Assembly (NCBI GenBank): GCA_009691815.1 | Contig: SIAL01000175.1 | Coordinates: 1 to 7,242 of the forward strand | Reading direction: 5' to 3' | DNA from: Gemmataceae bacterium | Lineage (GTDB): Bacteria; Planctomycetota; Planctomycetia; Gemmatales; Gemmataceae | DNA: 7,242 nt | Shown here: in pieces, positions 1-5,560 of the stretch | How positions within the stretch are numbered: position 1 is the first letter of the stretch | Layout of the letters: each line of letters begins with the position of its first letter | Translations under genes and position numbers: made by a program | Notes under the pieces: model-generated | Database searches by the model: none | Told to the model about the DNA's origin: nothing | The model's input: only the letters and a program-made list of their open reading frames with translations

Positions 1-19
1 CCAAACGCGGCCTCATAAC

Positions 20-510
20 CTAATCCGAAGCGCATTTGCCCCGACAACTTGGTTCCACCGTTTTATTGGGCGGCAACGGTATCGCGCCCAAGCGACGCCA
101 TTTCAAATCCAACACTTTTTTAAAAAGATCCCTACCTGCGTCGGGCGGCGTTCTAGGCCGGTTTCTTCCTTGATCCGTGCGCAGGCCTCGGCCAAGGTGT
201 GCGGCGGGTTCTTGCCAAACGATTCTTCCAAGGTTTCCCGATGCTGCATCATTTCGCTGACCGGCTTGCACCAATGGAATTGTTGCAAGGCGACCACGGC
301 CCCTTCCCGGTAAATGGCCACATAGCGCTGCGCCGTGGCCCGCGATACACCGGCCAACTTGGCTGCTTGATGGTGCGTTACTTTTTGGCTGATCAACCAC
401 AGAACTTCCAGCCGTTATTGGACTCGGGGATCGGGATGTTCATAACGCTGCTGAGCAAGAACCTTCAAATCCTCAGGCGAAAACAACAACCGAGGCCGTT
501 TAGCCATCAT
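20..510 (-). pseudogene. IS630-like transposase, N-terminal remnant
   Basis: Reading from ATG at 510 (a second ATG at 507; GGGAAGG at 522-516 as ribosome binding site), the frame encodes MMAKRPRLLFSPEDLKVL and onward, then a TAA at 417-415. The same frame continues with a helix-turn-helix (HHQAAKLAGVSRATAQRYV) and an IS630-type segment ending PTQVGIFLKK near 115, before TGA at 105-103. Similarity resumes in the -1 frame as LDLKWRRLGAIPLPPNKTVE and ends at TAG 22-20. In this family the helix-turn-helix region precedes a DDE catalytic domain; none of the DDE domain is visible here, since the sequence stops resembling the family after KTVE and then leaves the window. The product would be a transposase that binds its own element ends. 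Because of the internal stop and the missing catalytic part I call it a dead relic. Family assignment is from motif memory; the terminal inverted repeats were not found, so the element's limits are unknown. Confidence 0.5.
115..121 (-). other. A_AAA_AAG slippery heptamer in the transposase relic
   Basis: In the transposase reading frame the codons are TTA AAA AAG TGT, giving A_AAA_AAG at 121-115. A -1 slip here joins the helix-turn-helix frame exactly to the frame that carries LKWRRLGAIPLPP. This heptamer is a known bacterial -1 frameshift signal, and some IS630 members make their transposase this way. The alternative is a simple one-base indel in the A run. Confidence 0.5.
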
Positions 511-605
511 GGGCACCTTCCCAAAAAAGGCGTAACAATCTCTCGGGATAACTTAGAACTCACTCCAGATGCAAGCCAGCTGGAATAAAAGTCTCATTTC
601 GGGCC

Positions 606-637
606 ATGCTGGGGATAGTGTTGACCCGTTCCAGCAT
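606..637. repeat. 7-bp inverted repeat around the hicBA -35 box
   Basis: ATGCTGG at 606-612 is exactly repeated in inverse as CCAGCAT at 631-637. The two arms are 25 bp centre to centre and straddle the -35 hexamer at 621-626, which is where an operator for an autoregulated toxin-antitoxin locus could lie. No regulator is identified by the sequence, and a chance repeat of this length is possible. Confidence 0.4.
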
Positions 638-648
638 TGTGTTATACT
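621..648 (+). promoter_or_regulatory. Sigma-70-type promoter of hicBA
   Basis: TTGACC at 621-626 and TATACT at 643-648 each match the consensus hexamers at five of six positions and are 16 bp apart. Transcription would start near 655, leaving a leader of about 65 bases before hicB. Confidence 0.65.
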
Positions 649-667
649 TTCTCCACTCACTTATCTC

Positions 668-693
668 AAAAATACTCGTGAACGGGTATTTTT
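668..693 (+). promoter_or_regulatory. Leader hairpin upstream of hicB (attenuator or operator candidate)
   Basis: AAAAATACTCG (668-678) pairs with CGGGTATTTTT (683-693) around a TGAA loop, an 11-bp stem with a single G-U pair. The right arm runs into six T residues (689-694). It lies between the predicted transcription start and the GGAGG of hicB. It could act as a weak intrinsic terminator/attenuator, or the DNA palindrome could be a protein-binding site. The outer stem is A/T-rich, so its stability as a terminator is uncertain. Confidence 0.5.
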
Positions 694-720
694 TATCATC
701 AACTTTCTGGAGGGAGAATC

Positions 721-927
721 ATGCCGTTGACGATGGAAGTTGAGCAGGAAGAAGGTGGCCGGTGGTTGGCCGAATTGCCCGACCTTGCTGGGGTGATGGC
801 CTACGGCCAAACGCGTCAGGAAGCGATAGAACGAGTGCAAGTCCTTTCCTTGCGGGTCCTCGTGGATCGGCTGGACCTCGGGGAGCCTGTTCCGCTAATG
901 ATGGGTGTCTTCGCCGTGACACCATGA
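721..927 (+). CDS. hicB: HicB-family antitoxin
   Basis: The 68-residue product has the compact HicB fold signature (partial RNase H-like, UPF0150 type): an N-terminal strand MPLTMEVEQEEGGRWLAELP (1-20), the loop DLAGVMAYGQT, and the helix RQEAIERVQVLSLRVLVDRL (32-51). The start is supported by GGAGG at 709-713, seven bases before ATG. HicB proteins bind and block the HicA mRNA interferase in the cytoplasm, and the complex usually represses its own promoter. This short form lacks an added DNA-binding domain. Its TGA overlaps the ATG of the hicA remnant (ATGA, 924-927), the tight coupling expected of this hicB-first arrangement. The gene itself looks intact although its toxin partner is broken. 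It has its own promoter and leader hairpin. Confidence 0.85.
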   Translation: MPLTMEVEQEEGGRWLAELPDLAGVMAYGQTRQEAIERVQVLSLRVLVDRLDLGEPVPLMMGVFAVTP

Positions 928-986
928 GTCATTGGCCATCGGCGAAAGCTAGGCGCGTTTTGTTTTTTTTGATTGATTTCGGATAG
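924..986 (+). pseudogene. hicA: Truncated HicA toxin remnant
   Basis: ATG at 924 overlaps the hicB stop and opens a 20-codon frame, MSHWPSAKARRVLFFLIDFG, ended by TAG at 984-986. The first 13 residues match the N-terminus I recall for the HicA partners of this short HicB type (MSHWPS-KARRVL). Family members are about 70-80 residues and continue with a G-W step, a basic strand and a GSHR segment holding the catalytic histidine of this dsRBD-like mRNA interferase. Here the TAG falls where the tryptophan after that glycine is expected (TGG to TAG would be one transition). The sequence beyond, in any frame, shows no clear GSHR or FAFHD segment. An 8-T run lies at 963-970. The toxin should be inactive. 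Confidence 0.7.
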
Positions 987-1061
987 CAAATGGCAAAACA
1001 CAAAATCCGTTAAGGAAGATTCCGGTTCGTAAAGCAAACTTCTCAAATGGTGCAACCCTTT

Positions 1062-1082
1062 TTCTTAATTCTTAATTCTTAA
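1062..1082. repeat. Heptanucleotide tandem repeat, three units of TTCTTAA
   Basis: Three perfect head-to-tail copies of TTCTTAA lie at 1062-1068, 1069-1075 and 1076-1082. Because the unit is seven bases and contains TTAA, the array places TAA stops in all three frames of both strands. The rest of the gap from 987 to 1207 shows no gene; it holds only the weak signals listed separately. Confidence 0.85.
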
Positions 1083-1113
1083 ATGTCACTCTCGCCCTAA
1101 CGCTCTTTGCCAC

Positions 1114-1143
1114 TTGGCGGTGAATGATTTGAAATCGCATAAA
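1114..1143 (+). promoter_or_regulatory. Weak promoter candidate for the methyltransferase gene
   Basis: TTGGCG (1114-1119) and CATAAA (1138-1143), 18 bp apart, each match the sigma-70 hexamers at four of six positions. It is the best pair seen upstream of the gene but may be chance. Confidence 0.2.
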
Positions 1144-1171
1144 ACAAAAAGGACACCGACCTAAACCCTCC

Positions 1172-1188
1172 GGGCAATGGAGTTGCCC
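1172..1188 (+). promoter_or_regulatory. Short hairpin just before the methyltransferase start
   Basis: GGGCAA (1172-1177) and TTGCCC (1183-1188) form a perfect 6-bp stem with loop TGGAG, 19 bases before the start codon. It does not match SAM or SAH riboswitch cores that I know, and no function can be assigned. Confidence 0.3.
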
Positions 1189-1207
1189 ATTAACCACCCC
1201 CCCTTTC

Positions 1208-2032
1208 ATGAACCCATCCAATCCCCTGCAAACCCTGTTGCAAGCCAAGGGCCCGTTGGTGGGTGATGGCCCTATGGGAACGGAACTATTGCGTTTGGGA
1301 TGGTCCCTTCCCCTCCACGGCTCCACGCATCTTTGGAATTGCACCCACCCCGAACTCGTCCAAGCCGTCCATCAACAATGGGCCGGCTCGGGAGCGCAAC
1401 TCCATCGAACCAACACTTTTTCCCTTTTGCCCGAATTTACCCAAAACCCCAACGGGGCAGCAAAAAACCTTTGCCAAGCCATCACCCTTGCCCGAAAAGT
1501 GGATCCCAAAGCGGTCGTGGTCGCCGCGTTTGGCCCCGTTTCTCCCAATCAAGATCCCCCCAAGGGACCCCTTCCGGGTTTGCTTGCGGAAACGCTCTTC
1601 CAAGCCGATGGGATTCTGTTGGAAACTTGGTCTCATCCCCATGTGGTGGATTGGGCGAGGTGGCTGGTGGGGGACCGAGCCCAGCCTCTGATTCTGAGCG
1701 GTTGTTTTCGACGGTTTCCTCAGGGTAATTTGGCCACTTTAGGTGGCCTATCACCTTCGGATTGGGTCCAATTGGCAAAGGATGCCCGCGCCTTGGCAGT
1801 TGGATATAACTGTGGCCTTGAACTGACATCAAAAGACATCTTGATATTACATGCCGAAATGAGAAAGGAGTGGACAGGCCCCCTTTGGTGCTTTCCAGGG
1901 CCCGAATTTCCCAAAAAAGGCGGGCTTATTTCCGATAAAGGTACCCAATTGGAAAAAACCATTATTGGCGGCTGCTGCGGAGTGGATCTTGCCACCTTTC
2001 GCCAAAGGATACCCTGGGCTATCTTCGAATAA
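1208..2032 (+). CDS. Homocysteine S-methyltransferase family protein
   Basis: The 274-residue product belongs to the homocysteine S-methyltransferase domain family (Pfam PF02574; MmuM, BHMT and the MetH N-terminus). These are cytoplasmic TIM-barrel enzymes that move a methyl group to homocysteine to form methionine, using a Zn-bound thiolate. Visible motifs are DGPMGTEL (20-27), the substrate-loop segment RTNTF (67-71), GYNC (199-202) and GGCCG (254-258). Cys202, Cys256 and Cys257 are the expected zinc ligands and all are present. It is a little shorter than MmuM (about 310 residues) but complete end to end. ATG 1208 is the first in-frame start and lies right before the domain; no Shine-Dalgarno is seen, the upstream bases being C-rich. 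The methyl donor (S-methylmethionine, SAM, betaine) cannot be read from the sequence, so no symbol is given. It stands alone, 134 bp before lpxA. Confidence 0.82.
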   Translation: MNPSNPLQTLLQAKGPLVGDGPMGTELLRLGWSLPLHGSTHLWNCTHPELVQAVHQQWAGSGAQLHRTNTFSLLPEFTQNPNGAAKNLCQAITLARKVDPKAVVVAAFGPVSPNQDPPKGPLPGLLAETLFQADGILLETWSHPHVVDWARWLVGDRAQPLILSGCFRRFPQGNLATLGGLSPSDWVQLAKDARALAVGYNCGLELTSKDILILHAEMRKEWTGPLWCFPGPEFPKKGGLISDKGTQLEKTIIGGCCGVDLATFRQRIPWAIFE

Positions 2033-2166
2033 TCTCCATCTCCTTCCAAAAAATCCGATCCCTACTTTGGGATGGCGCTCATGTTCCACCGCGGGTATAT
2101 CCGATGTTTCCATGGCTGAAGGATCGTTTTTTCGAGGTGGATCGACCTAAATTGGGATACTCAACC

Positions 2167-2985
2167 ATGAATTGCGCCGCATCCGCCAAAGTTCACCCTA
2201 CCGCTCTGATTTCCGAAGAGGCTATCATTGGCGAAAATGTCGTCATTGGCCCTTATGTGATCATCGAGGGGGCCGTGGAGATTGGCGACGGCTGTAACAT
2301 TCGCGCCCATGCGGTCCTCAAAGGGGCCCTAAAAATGGGTTCGGGCAATCAGATCTACTCGGGCGCCGTTCTGGGTGAGGATCCCCAGCATATCAAATAC
2401 ATGGGTGAACCAACCCAAGTCATCATCGGCAACGACAACATCTTTCGAGAGCATGTTACCGTCCACCGGGGCACCACCGCTTCATGGAAGACCATTATCG
2501 GCGACAACAATTTCCTCATGGCCTACAGCCACATTGCCCACGACTGCATCGTTGGCAATCGCTGCATCCTTGCCAATGGGGCTCAGGTGGGTGGCCATTG
2601 TGTTATTGCCGACGGCGCCTTCCTTTCGGGCAACGCCTGCCTCCATCAATTTGTTCGAGTAGGCCGTTTTGCCCTACTTTCGGGCTGTTCCGTGGCAACC
2701 AAGGATATGCCTCCGTTTATGGTCCATCAGGGAATCAATATCGTCCATGGGGTCAACATCATCGGCTTGCGCCGGGCGGGGATCCCCACCACCAGCATCG
2801 ACGCGATCCGAAAATGCTACCACATTCTTTACCGTGAAGGCCTCTCGATTCCCGGATCCTGCGCCAAAATTACCGAGGAACTGGGCCACATTCCCGAGGC
2901 CAGGGAACTGGTCGATTTCATAGCGGTGGGAAGCCGCGGCATCTCTCTTGCCACGGATCGGACACCCAACCGCGCCGCAGCCTAA
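2167..2985 (+). CDS. lpxA: Acyl-[ACP]-UDP-N-acetylglucosamine O-acyltransferase
   Basis: LpxA catalyses the first step of lipid A synthesis, transferring a 3-hydroxyacyl chain from ACP to the 3-OH of UDP-GlcNAc in the cytoplasm. The 272-residue protein has the left-handed beta-helix hexapeptide repeats from about residue 8 (VHPTALISEEAIIGENVVIG) to about 185, then the helical C-terminal domain (212-257). Numbering coincides with E. coli LpxA: HIAHD places the catalytic base at His125, VGGH gives His144 and LHQF gives His160. GEDPQHIKYMGEPT (70-83) and VHRGT (99-103) are also typical. An upstream in-frame ATG at 2104 would add 21 residues unlike the family (MFPWLKDRFFEVDR), so 2167 is preferred; the Shine-Dalgarno is weak (GGGA at 2154-2157). 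Residues 258-272 exceed the E. coli end slightly. Other lipid A genes (lpxD, lpxB, fabZ), often clustered with it in other phyla, are absent here. Confidence 0.93.
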   Translation: MNCAASAKVHPTALISEEAIIGENVVIGPYVIIEGAVEIGDGCNIRAHAVLKGALKMGSGNQIYSGAVLGEDPQHIKYMGEPTQVIIGNDNIFREHVTVHRGTTASWKTIIGDNNFLMAYSHIAHDCIVGNRCILANGAQVGGHCVIADGAFLSGNACLHQFVRVGRFALLSGCSVATKDMPPFMVHQGINIVHGVNIIGLRRAGIPTTSIDAIRKCYHILYREGLSIPGSCAKITEELGHIPEARELVDFIAVGSRGISLATDRTPNRAAA

Positions 2986-3038
2986 CCCCTTTGGTTCCTC
3001 AGGATTTGGCTCGTGACTTAATTGCGTCGATTTTCCAA

Positions 3039-3067
3039 GTGACATTAGGCTCCGTTTGCCCGATAAT
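3039..3067 (+). promoter_or_regulatory. Sigma-70-type promoter of the PSD1-DUF1501 operon
   Basis: GTGACA (3039-3044) and GATAAT (3062-3067) each match consensus at five of six positions with the optimal 17-bp spacer. The start of transcription would fall near 3074, just before the GGAG at 3086-3089. Confidence 0.65.
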
Positions 3068-3097
3068 ATTGGTTCCTACCTACTTGGAGCCTCTTCC

Positions 3098-5557
3098 ATG
3101 CCATCCCTTGGGGCCGCGATCCTTGGCAGCCTATTTTTGCTGCCCTTTGCCGACCGGCCCGTGTACTATGGTCGTGACATTCGCCCAATTCTTTCGGAAA
3201 ACTGTTTCTATTGCCACGGACAAGATCCCAACCAACGCAAAGGGGATGTTCGCCTCGACACTAAAGACGGTCAACTTTTAGGCGGCCTTGTGGTCCCCGG
3301 CAAGCCGCAGGAAAGCTTGCTCATCGAAAGAATTCACCATACCGAGGCATCCAAACTGATGCCCCCGGCCAAATCCAATCGCAAACTAACGCCTGAGCAA
3401 AAAACCCTAGTGGCGCGGTGGATCTCGGAAGGGGCAAAATTTGAAAATCATTGGGCCTTTGAGCCACCCGTCCGGGCACCGGTGCCAAAAATTGCCGGTA
3501 TCACCCATCCTGTGGATGCTTTCCTCGCCCTAAAGTGGGCGGACCGGGGTATCCTTCCCACTCCCGAAGCGGATCGCCCCACCCTTATCAGGCGCCTGTC
3601 GCTAGATCTGATAGGGTTGCCCCCGACCCCCAAGGAGGTAGAGGCGTTTGTCCATGATAAAAGCCCCAATGCCTATGACTTGTTGGTCGAACGCCTCATG
3701 GCCAACCCCCACTATGGCGAACGAATGGCGCTTCCTTGGCTGGATGCGGCCCGCTATGCCGACAGCAACGGTTTCCAGCAAGACGGCGACACTTTTCAAT
3801 GGGTATGGCGCGATTGGGTGGTTAAGGCCCTCAATGAAAACATGCCGTTTGATCGGTTTACGGTCGAACAACTTGCCGGGGATTTATTGCCCAAGGCCAC
3901 TCCCGAGCAAAAAATCGCGACAGGCTTTAATCGCAATCACCTCGTAAACGGCGAAGGGGGCGCCATCCCCGATGAACAGCGCCATGTGATCTACTTTGAC
4001 CGGATCGATGTCACGGCGACCAATTGGCTTGGCCTGACCATGGCCTGTGCCCAATGCCACGATCACAAGTACGATCCCATCACCATGAAAGAATATTACG
4101 GGCTGATGGCTGCCTTTAACCAGTTGTCCGAATCGGGATTGGCGGGCCGACAATCGTCCAAGATAAGGGTTTCTCCCCCCTTCCTGGAATACCCCTTGCC
4201 CGAACATAAATCGGCCATGGCAAAAATGGAGCTGGAGATCGCGGACCTTGCCAAGAAACTGGACCTTAAGCGTACGGAGTGGGTGAAAAAGGTATCTTTG
4301 GATGAGAAGTTTGCCGACAAAAATCTGCGCGAACAGATCTTGTCCAAGGAGGAAAAGAAAAAGGCCGAACGCGAGGCGGCGATAAAGAAATACCATGAAG
4401 AAAAAGTCGAACCCGGTTTGGTGGCCAAGGCAAAGGTCGCAAAAGATCGGCTAAACAATTACAAAAACGATGAACTGCCCAAAGTGATGATCATGGCCGA
4501 CGATAAGGTTCGGGAGACCTTTCTCCTCAACCGTGGGGAATACCAAAAACCGGGTGCTAAGGTTACCTTCACGACCCCGGCATTTCTGCCACCTCTGCCC
4601 AAGGACGCGCCAAAAAACCGGCTTGGCTTGGCACAGTGGCTCGTTTCAGCCGAGCATCCGCTCACTTCCCGGGTTGCCGTCAATCGGTTTTGGCAAAACC
4701 TTTTTGGCTTGGGTTTGGTCAAAACCTCCGAAGATTTTGGCGTTCAGGGCGACATTCCAGAAAACCGGGAACTGCTCGATTGGCTGGCGGTCGAGTTTCG
4801 GGAAAAGAAATGGGACATGAAAGGGATTCACAAACTCCTTTTAACCAGCGCCGCCTACAAACGCTCCTCCCGGGTTTCCCCTGCCCAATTGGCCTTGGAT
4901 TCTGAAAATCGCTTTTTCGGCAGATTCCCAAGGATCCGTTTGCCCGCCATGGTCCTAAGGGATGTGGCCCTTGCCACAAGCGGCCTGTTGGATGAACGCC
5001 TTAGCGGCAAACCCGTTTACCCCTATCAGCCCGAGGGAATCTGGGACGCGCTTGCCATTACCAAGGAGCGGGATTTCACCTATCCCGCATCCTCGGGTAA
5101 GGACCTCTATCGCCGCAGTCTCTACACTTTTTGGCGAAGAACCGTGGGCCCGGCGAATATGTTCGACGCTTCGACTCGTCAAACCTGCCGAGTCCGGGCA
5201 GGATCAACCAACACGCCCCTACACGCATTGACAACGCTCAATGACCCCACCTGGAACGAGGCGGCCCGAGTGCTTGCGGCAAAATTGATTAAGGAAATTC
5301 CCGAACCCGATAAACGGCTTGACCGGATCTTTGAATTGATCCTTGCCCGCCAACCAAAAGCCCAGGAACGAGTAGTCCTTCACAAAATCTTGGGCCAACA
5401 ACAAATGGAATTTGCCAAGGATCTTGCCGCCGCAAACAAAATCATCGCGATCGGGGCCTCACCCAAAGAGGTAAAAATGGATCCCGTCGCCTTGGCATCG
5501 TGGACGGAAATTTGTCTGGCGGTTTACAACCTTGACGAGGCCCTTACCCGGGAATAG
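3098..5557 (+). CDS. PSCyt1-PSCyt2-PSD1 (DUF1549/DUF1553) cytochrome-like secreted protein
   Basis: The 819-residue product has the classic planctomycete architecture. Residues 1-18 form a hydrophobic signal peptide (MPSLGAAILGSLFLLPFA) that lacks the usual basic N-terminus. PSCyt1 (about 25-113) carries the heme motif CFYCH (Cys36, Cys39, His40) and KLMPP, whose Met88 is a candidate axial ligand. PSCyt2/DUF1549 (about 138-345) carries a second CxxCH, CAQCHDHKYDP (Cys317, Cys320, His321). A lysine/glutamate-rich probable coiled coil follows (371-455), then RGEYQKPG (479-486), and PSD1/DUF1553 (about 505-765) with AVNRFWQNLFG and STNTPLHALTTLNDP. The family is thought to be exported and heme-bearing, perhaps in polymer breakdown, but its reaction is unknown. 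ATG 3098 is chosen over an in-frame TTG at 3056 because GGAG lies eight bases before it and the predicted -10 box is downstream of the TTG. It is followed 3 bases later by the DUF1501 gene, with which it is presumably cotranscribed. Confidence 0.9.
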   Translation: MPSLGAAILGSLFLLPFADRPVYYGRDIRPILSENCFYCHGQDPNQRKGDVRLDTKDGQLLGGLVVPGKPQESLLIERIHHTEASKLMPPAKSNRKLTPEQKTLVARWISEGAKFENHWAFEPPVRAPVPKIAGITHPVDAFLALKWADRGILPTPEADRPTLIRRLSLDLIGLPPTPKEVEAFVHDKSPNAYDLLVERLMANPHYGERMALPWLDAARYADSNGFQQDGDTFQWVWRDWVVKALNENMPFDRFTVEQLAGDLLPKATPEQKIATGFNRNHLVNGEGGAIPDEQRHVIYFDRIDVTATNWLGLTMACAQCHDHKYDPITMKEYYGLMAAFNQLSESGLAGRQSSKIRVSPPFLEYPLPEHKSAMAKMELEIADLAKKLDLKRTEWVKKVSLDEKFADKNLREQILSKEEKKKAEREAAIKKYHEEKVEPGLVAKAKVAKDRLNNYKNDELPKVMIMADDKVRETFLLNRGEYQKPGAKVTFTTPAFLPPLPKDAPKNRLGLAQWLVSAEHPLTSRVAVNRFWQNLFGLGLVKTSEDFGVQGDIPENRELLDWLAVEFREKKWDMKGIHKLLLTSAAYKRSSRVSPAQLALDSENRFFGRFPRIRLPAMVLRDVALATSGLLDERLSGKPVYPYQPEGIWDALAITKERDFTYPASSGKDLYRRSLYTFWRRTVGPANMFDASTRQTCRVRAGSTNTPLHALTTLNDPTWNEAARVLAAKLIKEIPEPDKRLDRIFELILARQPKAQERVVLHKILGQQQMEFAKDLAAANKIIAIGASPKEVKMDPVALASWTEICLAVYNLDEALTRE

Positions 5558-5560
5558 CTG

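Noticed and set aside
1172..1188. Possible SAM or SAH riboswitch upstream of the methyltransferase
   Set aside because: Only a 6-bp hairpin is seen; no conserved core of the known SAM or SAH riboswitch classes is recognisable.
1908..1922. TTCCCAAAAAAGGCG occurs both here and at 518-532
   Set aside because: One copy is inside the methyltransferase coding sequence and the other is in the transposase leader; the words are low complexity and nothing else around them matches, so it is likely chance.
2058..2073. Small inverted repeat ATCCC/GGGAT between the methyltransferase gene and lpxA
   Set aside because: Only 5 bp of stem and no T tract; not convincing as a terminator.
2104..2166. Upstream in-frame ATG that would lengthen LpxA by 21 residues
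   Set aside because: The extension has no similarity to the LpxA N-terminus, and the beta-helix begins right after the ATG at 2167.
3884..4396. Long open frame on the minus strand opposite the PSD1 gene (170 codons)
   Set aside because: It is antisense to a well-supported domain protein, has no recognisable motif, and is explained by the codon pattern of the plus-strand gene.
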